Assembly (NCBI GenBank): GCA_002352605.1
Contig: DEIP01000117.1
Location: forward strand, 1-45,097
DNA: 45,097 nt
DNA from: Desulfobacteraceae bacterium UBA2771
GTDB taxonomy: Bacteria; Desulfobacterota; Desulfobacteria; Desulfobacterales; Desulfosarcinaceae
Direction: 5' to 3'
Shown: positions 25,831 to 35,534 of the stretch, in pieces
Layout of the letters: the number at the start of each line of letters is the position of its first letter
How positions within the stretch are numbered: the stretch's first letter is position 1
Notes under the pieces: generated by a model
Databases searched by the model: none
The model's input: only the letters and a program-made list of their open reading frames with translations
Told to the model about the DNA's origin: nothing
Position numbers and translations under genes: made by a program

Positions 25831-26958
25831 TCAGATTAGACTCAATGCGATTCTGGCAACCCGGTCCGAGGCACCGGCGCCGCCGAGAAGATCTCTAACG
25901 TGAAACAACTCCTCTTCTAATAGACTTAGGCGTTCGGGATCATTTATCATGGCGGTGATTGTCTCGGCGATGTTCTGGGGTGATGCATCGTCCTGGATCA
26001 ACTCGGGCATCAGTTCCCTTTGGGCAATCAGGTTGACAATGCCGATATGCTTTACTTTGATGAGCCGTTTTCCAAGCCGGTAGCTCAACGGGGAGACTTT
26101 GTAAACGATGACCGTTGGAACGCCGTAAAGCGCTGCCTCCAATGTGACGGTACCGGAGGCCGCCACCAGCAGTTGGCTCTGTTTGAATACCTCAACAACC
26201 GGGCCCTTGGTTATCTCTATCTCGAGTGTTGAAACGTATTGGCTGACGGCATCCGTCACCAGGTTTTCGTCTATGGAATCGGAACACGAAACCAAAAACC
26301 TTGCCGCCGGGTGGCACCGATTAAAAATTCTGGCCGCTTCGAGCATAACGGGAAGCAGGGTCGATACCTCTTTCTCTCTTGACCCGGGAAGCAGACCGAT
26401 AATTGGTTCTTTCAGGCGTCTTGCTGACGGTGCCCGGCTCGGCATCGGCGGGATTCTGTCTAACAGGGGATGGCCTACGAAGGTGACGGGTACATGGTGT
26501 TTACGATAAAACGGTGCCTCGAACGGCAGTATCACCGCCATGTGATCGACTAGTCGTTTGATTTTTTTTACCCGGTTTTGGCGCCATGCCCAGATTTGGG
26601 GGCCGATGTAATATAATACCGGAATGTTAAGTTTCTTCGCCACGGCGGCAACATGAAAGTTGAAATCGGGAAAATCGATTAAAATAAGCAGATCGGGCCT
26701 GCTTTTCTTCAGGGCTTTTTTGACGGTTGCCATGGCCCGATTGATCGTTGGCAGTTTCGCCAACACTTCGGTGATACCCATCACTGACAGCGAGTTGGTA
26801 TCGACAATGCGCCACACACCCTCCGTTTTCATGGCCTTACCGCCAACGCCGAAAAGGAATATATCCTTACAACGGTTTTTTATGGACTGGGCCAGTTTCG
26901 CACCGTGCAAGTCGCCCGAGGCTTCGCCGGCAATTATCATGATGCGTTTTGGAGGCAT
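25831..26958 (-). CDS. lpxB: Lipid-A-disaccharide synthase
   Basis: GT19 glycosyltransferase joining UDP-diacylglucosamine and lipid X to make the lipid A disaccharide at the inner face of the inner membrane. The 375-residue sequence shows IIAGEASGDLHGAKLAQ at the start, PVLYYIGPQIWAWRQNRVKK, PFYRKHHVPVTFVGHPLLD and GLLPGSREKEV, all diagnostic. AASGTVTLEAALYGVPTVIVYK is the nucleotide-sugar site. It is the last gene of the envelope cluster, 39 nt after lpxI, with a terminator beyond it. Confidence 0.97.
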   Translation of the reverse strand: MPPKRIMIIAGEASGDLHGAKLAQSIKNRCKDIFLFGVGGKAMKTEGVWRIVDTNSLSVMGITEVLAKLPTINRAMATVKKALKKSRPDLLILIDFPDFNFHVAAVAKKLNIPVLYYIGPQIWAWRQNRVKKIKRLVDHMAVILPFEAPFYRKHHVPVTFVGHPLLDRIPPMPSRAPSARRLKEPIIGLLPGSREKEVSTLLPVMLEAARIFNRCHPAARFLVSCSDSIDENLVTDAVSQYVSTLEIEITKGPVVEVFKQSQLLVAASGTVTLEAALYGVPTVIVYKVSPLSYRLGKRLIKVKHIGIVNLIAQRELMPELIQDDASPQNIAETITAMINDPERLSLLEEELFHVRDLLGGAGASDRVARIALSLI

Positions 26959-26997
26959 TTTTATTGGCGTTCAACCCCTTTGCACATTTGAAAAGCA

Positions 26998-27801
26998 TTA
27001 AATACAGATGATCGCAATATCGCTTTCGTTTGCCAGACGGATCATGTCCGAGCGATCGAAGACAACCGTTCTACCCGCCTCGATGGTTAAGGTGCGAACA
27101 TCACACTGATTCATGGTCTCAATTGTTTTCACACCAACGGATGGAACATCGAAACGAATATCCTGGTTGGGTTTGCAGACTTTTACCAGCACCGCTTCAC
27201 CTTTTCCCAACCGGCCACCCCGTTTGATCGTGGCATCGGTTCCATCGATCGCTTCAACGGCGAGAATAGATCCGCCACCGACGACCACGCTTTGCCCGAT
27301 ATCCAATCTTCCTATCTCCCGTGCGATGGAAAGACCCAAGGCGATATCTTTCTTTTCTGAACGAGACGGCTTTCTGATTGTCCAGACACCTTTTTCTGCG
27401 AGTAGCTCAGGCAAAAGAAAGGTTGAGGGCTCAATCTTAATGCCCTCTTTTTCGAGACAGTCCGCAAATGCACACATAATGATATCATCGTGGGTGTGTC
27501 TAAGGCCTGCAATAATAGAGATGGCTTTCAAATCCGGCTTCACATCGGTGAATAGTCGCGTCTTGCGAACGGCCCCCAGCATCACAGCACGGCCAACGTC
27601 GTTTTGCTTAAAAAACTTGATCAGCCGTTTGAGCTGACCCAGGCGCAGCCATTGAATCTTTTCCGACAGTTGGGTGAGTTCCCGGTCCGCTTCGTTGACA
27701 TATGCCGCCGTGTATACGGAAAACCCCTTTTTTACCGCATTTTTTGAAAATAGGATGGGAAACTGCCCACTTCCCGCTATGAGACCGATCTTTTCATTCA
27801 T
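26998..27801 (-). CDS. lpxI: UDP-2,3-diacylglucosamine pyrophosphatase, LpxI type
   Basis: Makes lipid X from UDP-2,3-diacylglucosamine. The 267-residue protein belongs to the DUF1009/LpxI family, seen in IGLIAGSGQFPILFSKNA at the start, AVMLGAVRKTRLF in the middle, and KRGGRLGKGEAVLVKVCKP with FDVPSVGVKTIETM near the end. LpxI replaces the LpxH metalloenzyme of enterobacteria. Position between lpxA and lpxB agrees with its step in the route. Confidence 0.95.
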   Translation of the reverse strand: MNEKIGLIAGSGQFPILFSKNAVKKGFSVYTAAYVNEADRELTQLSEKIQWLRLGQLKRLIKFFKQNDVGRAVMLGAVRKTRLFTDVKPDLKAISIIAGLRHTHDDIIMCAFADCLEKEGIKIEPSTFLLPELLAEKGVWTIRKPSRSEKKDIALGLSIAREIGRLDIGQSVVVGGGSILAVEAIDGTDATIKRGGRLGKGEAVLVKVCKPNQDIRFDVPSVGVKTIETMNQCDVRTLTIEAGRTVVFDRSDMIRLANESDIAIICI

Positions 27802-27849
27802 TGAAGTCGTCTATTCTGATGTTGTCATCCGATTGCGTGGGGAATGGAT

Positions 27850-28632
27850 TTATCGGGTTACACCTCTTGAGGATGTTTTGATGAATTCGATGAATGTTTC
27901 AACTTCAGGTACCATTTCCACTTGGGCATAGACGCGCTCAATGGCTTCGTTCAGCGTCAACCCGTATCTAAATAGAATTCGGTAAGTCTTTTTCAAGGCA
28001 GACAGGGTCTGGCCGGAAAAACCATGGCGTTTTAAACCGACGCGGTTGAGGCCATGCAGAATGGCCCGATCACCGGCCGCAATGACATAGGGTGGTACGT
28101 CTTTTACCACTGCGGATTTGCCGCCGACAAAAGCGTACTCGCCAATTCTGACGAATTGATGGATGGCCACCAGCCCCCCGATAACGGCATGATCGCCGAT
28201 GTTGATGTGACCTGCCAATGTGGCGTTGTTGGAAAGAACCACCATCTTACCGATACGACAGTCGTGAGCGATATGGGTGTAGGCCATTACAAATGATTTT
28301 TCACCCACTTCCGTAATTCCTCCGCCCAAATCCGTTCCCCGGTGAATGGTAACAAATTCCCTTACGGTCACATTGGGTCCGATGCTTACGCTACTCTTCT
28401 CTCCATCGAATTTCAGGTCTTGGGGAATGGCGCCAATGGCCGCAAATTGGAATATTCGGCATCCAGGACCAATGGCCACATAGGGGTCAATGACGACATG
28501 GGGGCCGATCCATGTACCTTTGCCGATCGTTACATCTTCGCCGATAATCGAATAGGCGCCGATTTTTGCGCCATCGCCGATAACTGCACCGGGACTGACG
28601 ATCGCAGTGGGGTGAATTATATTAGTCTCCAT
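27850..28632 (-). CDS. lpxA: UDP-N-acetylglucosamine O-acyltransferase
   Basis: First enzyme of lipid A synthesis, a trimeric left-handed beta-helix. The 260-residue protein shows many hexapeptide repeats from IHPTAIVSPGAVIGDGAKIG onward, the NVTVREFVTIHRGT block, the catalytic-His region YTHIAHDCRIG, and the C-terminal helical part (RVGLKRHGFS). Its ATG overlaps the end of fabZ by 11 nt, so the two are translationally coupled. It uses acyl-ACP, the same pool FabZ feeds. Confidence 0.97.
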   Translation of the reverse strand: METNIIHPTAIVSPGAVIGDGAKIGAYSIIGEDVTIGKGTWIGPHVVIDPYVAIGPGCRIFQFAAIGAIPQDLKFDGEKSSVSIGPNVTVREFVTIHRGTDLGGGITEVGEKSFVMAYTHIAHDCRIGKMVVLSNNATLAGHINIGDHAVIGGLVAIHQFVRIGEYAFVGGKSAVVKDVPPYVIAAGDRAILHGLNRVGLKRHGFSGQTLSALKKTYRILFRYGLTLNEAIERVYAQVEMVPEVETFIEFIKTSSRGVTR

Positions 28633-29062
28633 AGGCGGCCATCAACTGCCCTTCGGCAACAATTTTCTCATCGACCCTGGCAGTGCCGGCCATTTTTACG
28701 ACTTTGGATCTCATTTTCAGCATTTGCAACTCAATAATCAATTGGTCACCGGGTACGACCGGTTTTCTGAATCTTACTTTGTCAAATCCCATGAAATAGA
28801 TGAGTCGGCCTTGTTTTTCCGGTGGAAGTGATTGGCTGACAAGGACGCCACCCGCCTGTCCCATGGCCTCGACAATCAGAACGCCGGGCATGATGGGTGT
28901 GTCGGGGAAATGCCCCTGAAAGAAGGGTTCGTTGATGGAGACATTCTTTAGGACGACGATGCTTTCGTTTTTAACCAAGTCAATCACCCGGTCTATCAGC
29001 AAAAAAGGATACCGGTGGGGAAGGTTCTGCATGATCGAATTGATGTCAAATTCCATTTCCAT
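28622..29062 (-). CDS. fabZ: 3-hydroxyacyl-ACP dehydratase FabZ
   Basis: Hotdog-fold dehydratase of fatty acid elongation, 146 residues. LPHRYPFLLIDRV and the active site GHFPDTPIMPGVLIVEAMGQ (catalytic His and Glu) are present. A clear SD (GGAGG) lies 7 nt before ATG 29062. Located between lpxD and lpxA, where FabZ and LpxA/LpxD compete for 3-hydroxyacyl-ACP, the usual arrangement. Confidence 0.97.
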   Translation of the reverse strand: MEMEFDINSIMQNLPHRYPFLLIDRVIDLVKNESIVVLKNVSINEPFFQGHFPDTPIMPGVLIVEAMGQAGGVLVSQSLPPEKQGRLIYFMGFDKVRFRKPVVPGDQLIIELQMLKMRSKVVKMAGTARVDEKIVAEGQLMAAYGD

Positions 29063-29082
29063 GAGTGGACCTCCACTTGGGT

Positions 29083-30126
29083 TCAGCGCTCATCGATGAT
29101 TTTTTCCAGATCAGCTAATTTTTTTTCCAGATCAGCAATTTTTTTCTTCATATCCGGCAAGGCCGGAATGATGCGCTGAACCCTCAGCCAAGTCCTGTGG
29201 GGCATGGATGGAGAGCCGGATGAAACCACTTCTCCGTCCGAGATGGGCTTGCCTACTCCGGTCATTGGGCCCACGGTGACATGATTGCCGATGGTCAGGT
29301 GCCCGGAAATACCGGCCTGGCCGGCGAGAATGGCGTGATGACCGATTTTTGTGCTTCCGGCAATGCCGACCTGGGCGACGATTATGCTGTCTTCACCGAC
29401 AACCACATTATGGGCGATATGGACCAGGTTATCTGTCTTGACACCGTGCTGAATCCACGTCCGGCCGAAAGTCGCCCGATCGATAGTATTGCATGCACCA
29501 ATTTCAACATCATCATCAATCTGGACGATGCCAACCTGTGGAATTTTATGATAGTGTCCGCCATCGGGCACAAATCCATAACCATCGCTGCCAATTACCG
29601 TACCCGGATGAATCGTTACCCGGTTTCCGATGCGGCAACGGTTCAAGATGGTCACATTGGGATAAATGATGACATCCTCACCGATCACCGCGTCATCTGC
29701 TATGAATACACCATCTTGAATGATCGAACCGGAACCGATGGTCACGCGATTGCCGACCGTTGCGAACGCACCGATAAACACCCTGTCACCGGTATGAACG
29801 CCTTCGCCGATGGATGCCTTGCTGCTGATGCCGGGTGAGAGATGGGTCTCCGGATGGTACAACCCCACCACTTTGGCAAATGCCAGCTGCGGGTTCTTCA
29901 CGCGAATCAAGTTCTTCCCCGGGGCCTCGAACCCGTTCGGGACGAAAATGGCACCGGCCTGCGTATCGTCGATTCGCTTTAAAAATTTTTGGGCGCCGGC
30001 AAAGGTGATCTGATCGTTATCGGCGGTTTCGAAAGGCGCGACGCCGAGAATCTTTTTTTCTTTTTCGCCAACGGCTTCACCATTAGCCGCTTCGGCAATA
30101 TACTGGAGGGAATATTCAGTCGACAC
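29083..30126 (-). CDS. lpxD: UDP-3-O-acylglucosamine N-acyltransferase
   Basis: Adds the amide-linked 3-hydroxyacyl chain in lipid A synthesis. An N-terminal uridine-binding domain (about 1-100) precedes the hexapeptide beta-helix (about 105-310, e.g. IHPGTVIGSDGYGFVPDGGH). The catalytic-His region is NLVHIAHNVVVGEDS. A coiled-coil-like C-terminal tail (KKKIADLEKKLADLEKIIDE) supports the trimer. The start is GTG at 30126 with AGGT 8 nt upstream; length 347 is normal. Confidence 0.97.
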   Translation of the reverse strand: MSTEYSLQYIAEAANGEAVGEKEKKILGVAPFETADNDQITFAGAQKFLKRIDDTQAGAIFVPNGFEAPGKNLIRVKNPQLAFAKVVGLYHPETHLSPGISSKASIGEGVHTGDRVFIGAFATVGNRVTIGSGSIIQDGVFIADDAVIGEDVIIYPNVTILNRCRIGNRVTIHPGTVIGSDGYGFVPDGGHYHKIPQVGIVQIDDDVEIGACNTIDRATFGRTWIQHGVKTDNLVHIAHNVVVGEDSIIVAQVGIAGSTKIGHHAILAGQAGISGHLTIGNHVTVGPMTGVGKPISDGEVVSSGSPSMPHRTWLRVQRIIPALPDMKKKIADLEKKLADLEKIIDER

Positions 30127-30141
30127 GGTTAATACCTATAC

Positions 30142-30675
30142 TTAATTTTTATTTTTGACATATTGGGCATTGAATTTTTTTATGACTTCGTCAGTAACAT
30201 CGATGGTACTTGGTGAATAGAGAACCCCGCGTTTATCCATTATCAGCAGATAGCCCCCTGATTTTCCGATCTCATCAATAATTTTTAGTGATTCAGTTTG
30301 AATTCCGGCCATCAGTTTTCTCTGAATGCCCTGCAACTCCGCCTCATATTTCTTTTGCAGGATTTTTATATCATTGACCTTAATTCTGAATTCACGCTCC
30401 TTCTCTTCACGCATCTCTTTACTCATCACAAGGGCCTCACGTTCCAACCGCTTTTTAATCTCCTCGATTTCAACGCCTTTTCCCTTGAGTTCGGCTTCCA
30501 TCTCTTTCCCTTGGGTGGTGATTTTCGCTTTGATCTCTTTTCCGGCCTCCGAATTTTCAAATAGGCGCTGGAACTCGACAACGCCTATTTTGGCCACATC
30601 CGCACCAAAGCCTGTTCCACACCCCAAAAAAAATGCCAGAACCGTCAGGATTACCCATCTGCTTGCAGATCGCAT
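30142..30675 (-). CDS. OmpH/Skp-family periplasmic chaperone
   Basis: Periplasmic holdase that carries unfolded outer-membrane proteins to BamA. It begins with a signal peptide (MRSASRWVILTVLAFFLG, cleavage near GFGA), then IGVVEFQRLFENSEAGKEIK and a long charged helical hairpin rich in Lys/Glu, then YLLIMDKRGVLYSPSTIDVT at the end, all family-typical. The start is uncertain: ATG 30675 is preceded by AAAGGGGGAGG, though that SD is close to the start, and an upstream ATG at 30699 has no SD. It is between bamA and lpxD, as in many Gram-negatives. Confidence 0.92.
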   Translation of the reverse strand: MRSASRWVILTVLAFFLGCGTGFGADVAKIGVVEFQRLFENSEAGKEIKAKITTQGKEMEAELKGKGVEIEEIKKRLEREALVMSKEMREEKEREFRIKVNDIKILQKKYEAELQGIQRKLMAGIQTESLKIIDEIGKSGGYLLIMDKRGVLYSPSTIDVTDEVIKKFNAQYVKNKN

Positions 30676-30792
30676 ACCTCCCCCTTTCCATGCTTTCATC
30701 GTAAATTTTTATTATGTGTAGCACCTTATGGTGGTGATAATCAATTATTTGTTGGTATCCGTGGTCAGAAACCGGTCATGGGCGACTCCGAC

Positions 30793-33447
30793 TTAGAAGG
30801 CGCCACCCATGGAAAACTCCCAGTTGACGCTCGAATCTTCTCCAAACGCTTCTATGGGATCCAGAATATGGCCGCCTTCGATGCGAATCGGGCCGATGGG
30901 TGAATACCATCGAATGCCGTATCCGGCAGCCTGGCGGAGGTTACCGAAATCGATCGATTCACCCTTTCCATAGACATTTCCGGTATCATAGAAAACCACG
31001 CCAACGATGCCCAAATCTTTGAATAGTGGATAGGTGAGTTCAAAATTGAACTGAACATATTTTTCCCCACCCTCCTCGGTAACCTCACCGTCGCTGTTAA
31101 TGCCTTTGATGTTGATGCCCTGAAAATCAAAACCACGGATCGAATTCATGCCTCCCAGATAAAATTTTTCGTAATCGGGAAGTTTGTATCCTTGAATTTC
31201 GCGCACATAGCCGGATTCTCCATGCAAAAACGTCACCAGACCCTTGTGGACCGGGATGAACCATCCGAGTTCACCCACGACCTTATTGTAACCGATATCG
31301 CCGCCTATCCCCGCATAGGTGTAGCTGAGACGATGATTCTGGCCCTCTGTGGTATTGAATGCACGATCCCGTGAATCATGGGTTATCGCCGTGGTGATGG
31401 AACTGGTGGTGTTTTCACCTTCCATCTCCTTGATATTATCCGAAGCGTCGTACCTGATCTCGTTTACGTCCGTAACATCATATCGATAAAATAGGGAGGC
31501 ACGGGTGAAGTCATAAACGGGGTAACTGGCTCCCAGCCCGCCCCCCATGCTGGTTCTGTCGTAGGTGTCATAGTCGCGTCTGGTTCGGTAGATGTTGATT
31601 GTCCCGGACAGTGGAATGTCAAACATCCATGGTTCGGTAAAACTCAGGTTGTATAAATCTGATACGCCCCCGATCTGACCGCCCAGTTTGAGAATCTGAC
31701 CGCGACCAAAAAGGTTTCTCTGGGACACCGATCCGGTCACGAAGATGCTATCCACTGTGCTGTAGCCTGCGCCGAAGGTGAAGGTGCCGGTGGGTTTTTC
31801 CACGACGTTCACGTTCACGTTCATCTTGTCTTCGCCGATGCCTTTGGGTGTGTCCACCTTCACGTCTTCAAAAAAATCCAGGCGATGGAGATTGCGCACG
31901 CTTCGTTTGAGCCGGCTACCGCTGTATAACTCCTGCTCAAAGATACGAAGCTCTCGGCGAATGACTTTGTCACGGGTGCGGGTGTTGCCGGATATGTTAA
32001 TGTTTTCAAAGTAGACTTTATCTTTTTTATTAACGGAATAGGTGATGTCCACCAGGTGATTTTCCGAATCTTCCCTCGTCATGGGAGCAATATCAGCAAA
32101 AGCGAATCCCGAATCGGCATAAAGATCGGTCAGCCAGAGGATATCTTTCCTGACCGTTTCCCGATTGAAGAAAGGCTCTTGTGAGATCTGAAGCCTGGGC
32201 ATCAGACGTGCTTTGGGCAAAATGAGATCCCCATCCACGTCGATGGTGCCCACTTTAAATCGTTCGCCCTCCTCAATTTTAAAGGTGATATATATCCATT
32301 GGTCCTGGAAGTCGACCACAGGATCGGCAACTTTGGCGTGGATAAATCCGTTAATGTGATAATACCCCATGAGACGGGCGGCATCTTGACTCAACGCCTC
32401 TCGATCAAACTCTCCAGAAGAGGTAATCCAGGACCAAAACCCCTTCTCCGATGTGCTGATCAGTTTTCTCAGCTTTTTGTCGGGAAAGGTCACGTTGCCC
32501 TGGAAGGTGATCTCCTTTACTTTAATCTTCTTACCTTCTTCGACGACAAATTCAACGTCCGCCTGGTTGTTATCCTGTTCGTTAACGACATAGACTACCT
32601 TAACGTTGTGATAGTTCTTCTCCTTGTACATGGCCTCAAGTTGGTCAATGTTGGATTTAATCGTAAAAATGTTCAGAATGGAACCCGTGCTGACACTTAA
32701 ATTTTCGCGAAGCTTGTCATCCTTGAATACCTTGTTGCCACTAAATGAAATTTGTCGAATGGTCGGCTTTTCCTGAACATGAAAAACGATCGATCGGCCG
32801 TCCTCTCTTGCTTCGGATTCGACACGGATATCTTCAAAATAGCCCATTTTGTAAATAGATTTCATATCTTTGGCAAGCTTGCCGGCACGCAGCACGTCGC
32901 CTGCCTTCACCCGGATAACCCGTTTGATGGCATCTGCTTCGATCCGTTTATTTCCCGTTACCCGGACCTGGGTGATCAACTCGCGGCGAAACAATTGTAG
33001 CGCTAATTTTTCCGCTGAATTTTTGGCAATATTTCGCAGGTTTTCCATGCCTGTTCCTGCTTCATAAATGGAGAACACAGCCTTGGTTCCCACCGTATCA
33101 ATCAAGTTGACATCAAGGCTGATGTTGTCGCCGATTCGTGTCATGCTTCCCCAAATCACGCTGTCGGCACCGGCATTAAGGCCGATTTGTCTCAAAGATT
33201 CCACATTGGATGTAATATCCGGGACTGCGGCGGATGGTGGCACACGATTCATCTCAACAGAAACCGCCCCTTCTGCTTCCAGGTGCTCTTGGATAACTTT
33301 CGGTATATCTTCTTTCAGATAAGACAAGTTTTGACTGGCATGAATTTCAAAAGGCAATATCAGTACACGAACCGTTTCCACGGCTTCAGCGCTATGGGTC
33401 ACCAACAAAAGGGAAAAAAACAGCATCGGTAAATATCGCCTTAACAT
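30793..33447 (-). CDS. bamA: Outer membrane assembly protein BamA with extra TolB-like N-terminal domain
   Basis: Core of the outer-membrane protein insertion machine. Start ATG 33447 has AAGGGA 6 nt upstream, giving 884 residues; a TTG at 33498 would skip that SD. A signal peptide runs to about residue 22. Residues about 24-150 (TVRVLILPFEIHASQNLSYL; AGADSVIWGSMTRIGDNISL) resemble the N-terminal domain of TolB/FlgO-like proteins and are not part of E. coli BamA. Five POTRA repeats follow from about 158 (TQVRVTGNKRIEADAIKRVI). The C-terminal ~330 residues are the 16-strand barrel, with MNSIRGFDFQGIN, the loop-6 V/I-R-G-F type motif, and a terminal aromatic ending FSMGGAF. It lies between lolD and ompH. 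Confidence 0.95.
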   Translation of the reverse strand: MLRRYLPMLFFSLLLVTHSAEAVETVRVLILPFEIHASQNLSYLKEDIPKVIQEHLEAEGAVSVEMNRVPPSAAVPDITSNVESLRQIGLNAGADSVIWGSMTRIGDNISLDVNLIDTVGTKAVFSIYEAGTGMENLRNIAKNSAEKLALQLFRRELITQVRVTGNKRIEADAIKRVIRVKAGDVLRAGKLAKDMKSIYKMGYFEDIRVESEAREDGRSIVFHVQEKPTIRQISFSGNKVFKDDKLRENLSVSTGSILNIFTIKSNIDQLEAMYKEKNYHNVKVVYVVNEQDNNQADVEFVVEEGKKIKVKEITFQGNVTFPDKKLRKLISTSEKGFWSWITSSGEFDREALSQDAARLMGYYHINGFIHAKVADPVVDFQDQWIYITFKIEEGERFKVGTIDVDGDLILPKARLMPRLQISQEPFFNRETVRKDILWLTDLYADSGFAFADIAPMTREDSENHLVDITYSVNKKDKVYFENINISGNTRTRDKVIRRELRIFEQELYSGSRLKRSVRNLHRLDFFEDVKVDTPKGIGEDKMNVNVNVVEKPTGTFTFGAGYSTVDSIFVTGSVSQRNLFGRGQILKLGGQIGGVSDLYNLSFTEPWMFDIPLSGTINIYRTRRDYDTYDRTSMGGGLGASYPVYDFTRASLFYRYDVTDVNEIRYDASDNIKEMEGENTTSSITTAITHDSRDRAFNTTEGQNHRLSYTYAGIGGDIGYNKVVGELGWFIPVHKGLVTFLHGESGYVREIQGYKLPDYEKFYLGGMNSIRGFDFQGINIKGINSDGEVTEEGGEKYVQFNFELTYPLFKDLGIVGVVFYDTGNVYGKGESIDFGNLRQAAGYGIRWYSPIGPIRIEGGHILDPIEAFGEDSSVNWEFSMGGAF

Positions 33448-33494
33448 TGAATCTCCCTTGAACGGTAGCGGTCTGATCATGATCAAATTTATAT

Positions 33495-34232
33495 TCAATG
33501 AAATTCCTGCAACGTGCCGTTGGTGATAGTAACCTGCCGGGATACTAGGGCAGCCAGCTCCATATTATGGGTCACAACCACCAGCGCCATTCCCATTTCC
33601 CGGTTCAGTTCCATCAAGAGGGTGTGGATGTGGTCGCTGTTTTTACGGTCCAAGTTGCCCGTCGGTTCATCTGCCAGGAGAATGGCCGGCCGTTGTACCA
33701 ATGCCCGGGCCAGGGCCACTCGCTGCTGCTCACCGCCGGACAGTTCCCCTGCGCGATGGGTCAGGCGATCTTTCAGGCCCACCCGGACCAAGATCGATTC
33801 GGCCGCTTCCTGTGCCATTTTTTTTTCAACGGCGTTAATCAAGACTGGCATCATGGTATTTTCCAGCGCCGAAAACTCGGGCAGCAGATGGTGAAATTGA
33901 AACACGAAGCCGATGGTTCGGTTTCGAAAACGGGCCAGACGGTTATCATCCAGTACCAATACATCTTTTCCCGAATATTCCAATTTTCCTGAGTCCGGTC
34001 TGTCCAAGGTCCCAAGAATGTGAAGGAGGGTGGATTTACCGATGCCCGATGCCCCCACGATACCAATTGTTTCCCCGCGCCCAAGTCTAAATGACAGCTG
34101 GTTGAGAACAACGATGCGGTCCCCGCTATGGCTATAGATTTTACTGATTCCGGAAGCCTGAATCAGCGGGGTAGTACGGGGATGTTGATCCGGCGTGTTT
34201 TCAGCTTTCGCCTGTTCGTTGCCATTAGCCAT
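33495..34232 (-). CDS. lolD: Lipoprotein-releasing ABC transporter ATPase
   Basis: ATPase of the LolCDE-type machine that lifts mature lipoproteins out of the inner membrane. Walker A GIVGASGIGKSTLLH, Q-loop VFQFHHLLPEF, the ABC signature LSGGEQQRVALARAL, Walker B ILLADEPTGNLD and the H-loop VVTHNME are all present in 245 residues. It overlaps the permease gene by 8 nt. MacB/FtsE-like relatives share the motifs, but the pairing with a LolC/E permease and bamA makes LolD most likely. Confidence 0.94.
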   Translation of the reverse strand: MANGNEQAKAENTPDQHPRTTPLIQASGISKIYSHSGDRIVVLNQLSFRLGRGETIGIVGASGIGKSTLLHILGTLDRPDSGKLEYSGKDVLVLDDNRLARFRNRTIGFVFQFHHLLPEFSALENTMMPVLINAVEKKMAQEAAESILVRVGLKDRLTHRAGELSGGEQQRVALARALVQRPAILLADEPTGNLDRKNSDHIHTLLMELNREMGMALVVVTHNMELAALVSRQVTITNGTLQEFH

Positions 34233-35460
34233 GCCGGATCGCCTCTACCGGATCAACGCCGGCTGCCTGACGGGCCGGATAAAGGGTTGCCGCAAAACAG
34301 ATAAACAATGCGCTCAGCGCTATCAAAAGGACATCAGATACCTTCAAACTAACCGGCAACCTACTGATATAATAAATATCTGACGGAAGCTGAATAAAGG
34401 AATACCGTTTCAACAGGGTGCACAGCACCAAGCCCGCTGATGTCCCCAACAACGTACCCACCAAGCCGATCAACAGCCCTTTGATGACAAATATCTGGCC
34501 GATGGACCTGGCCGTTGCCCCCATGGTTTTCAGAATAGCGATGTCCTTTCGTTTTTCCATGACCATCATTACCAAGGACCCGGCAATATTGAATGCGGCA
34601 ACCAGGACGATCAGGGTCAGGATGATGAACATGACGGTTTTTTCCAGCCGAAGCGCCGAAAAAAGATTGCGATTTATCTGTTTCCAGTTTTCGATGGTGT
34701 AGTCACTTCCGACAATCCGCTCAATCGCGTCGGATATCATTTTGACCTGCTCCATATCCGCAAGGCGGATTTCGATGCCACTGACCGATGCAGGCATTCG
34801 GAGCATCTTCTGGGCCTGGGTCAAATTGATGAAAGCAAGCGTTCCATCAAATTCATACATCCCTGTTTCGAACAGGTCGACGATCTGAAATTTGACCATG
34901 GCGGGCATATGGCCGGCCGGTGACAGCATTCCCCGCGGTGAGACCATGTAGACCGTGTCTCCACGAATTACGCCGAGGTTGGCTGCCAGTTCCTTACCCA
35001 AGATGATACCGGGCAAATTATTGTTCGCGTTCGGCGAGGCCTTCGTGAAGGATCGTGCCGCCAAGCGGGTGGTATCTACGCCGTCGATCCCGCTTTTTTC
35101 TTGGGCGGTATCGATCCCTTTCAAAAGGGCGCCCGCCGTCCGGGTTGATGTTCGAAGGACAACCTGGGTGGTGATATATGCCGATGCCGTGTCGATCTCC
35201 CTGATGGGTTCCAATTCTTTTAATATCAGATCGTAGTCGGTAAAGGCGCCCTGGCTTTTTGTGATCACCAGGTGTGGGCGGATTCCCATGATCCGTGATT
35301 TAAGATCGGTTTCAAAACCGGCCATGACGGCAATGACCACAATCAGCGCCATCACACCCACACTGACACCGGAAATGGACAAGACCGTAATCAGCGAGAT
35401 AAACGCCCGCTTTTGTCGCGTCCTGAGATAACGCCCCGATACAAATGTCACAAATGACAT
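34225..35460 (-). CDS. Lipoprotein-releasing ABC transporter permease (LolC/LolE family)
   Basis: The 411-residue inner-membrane protein has the LolC/E topology: one N-terminal transmembrane helix (about 23-48; RAFISLITVLSISGVSVGVM), a large periplasmic MacB-like domain (about 50-265), and three C-terminal helices (the FtsX block). SRIMGIRPHLVI and MVMEKRKDIAILKTMGAT are typical. Only one permease gene is present, so the transporter probably works with two copies of it (LolF-like) rather than a LolC-LolE heterodimer, unless a second gene lies elsewhere. It is 74 nt after lysS. Confidence 0.93.
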   Translation of the reverse strand: MSFVTFVSGRYLRTRQKRAFISLITVLSISGVSVGVMALIVVIAVMAGFETDLKSRIMGIRPHLVITKSQGAFTDYDLILKELEPIREIDTASAYITTQVVLRTSTRTAGALLKGIDTAQEKSGIDGVDTTRLAARSFTKASPNANNNLPGIILGKELAANLGVIRGDTVYMVSPRGMLSPAGHMPAMVKFQIVDLFETGMYEFDGTLAFINLTQAQKMLRMPASVSGIEIRLADMEQVKMISDAIERIVGSDYTIENWKQINRNLFSALRLEKTVMFIILTLIVLVAAFNIAGSLVMMVMEKRKDIAILKTMGATARSIGQIFVIKGLLIGLVGTLLGTSAGLVLCTLLKRYSFIQLPSDIYYISRLPVSLKVSDVLLIALSALFICFAATLYPARQAAGVDPVEAIRHG

Positions 35461-35534
35461 GGCATCACCGGTGCCGGCTGAGGTTGAGTCTTGGTTATGA
35501 TAGCCCTTGCCCGCCTATATTGATAATGGATCAA

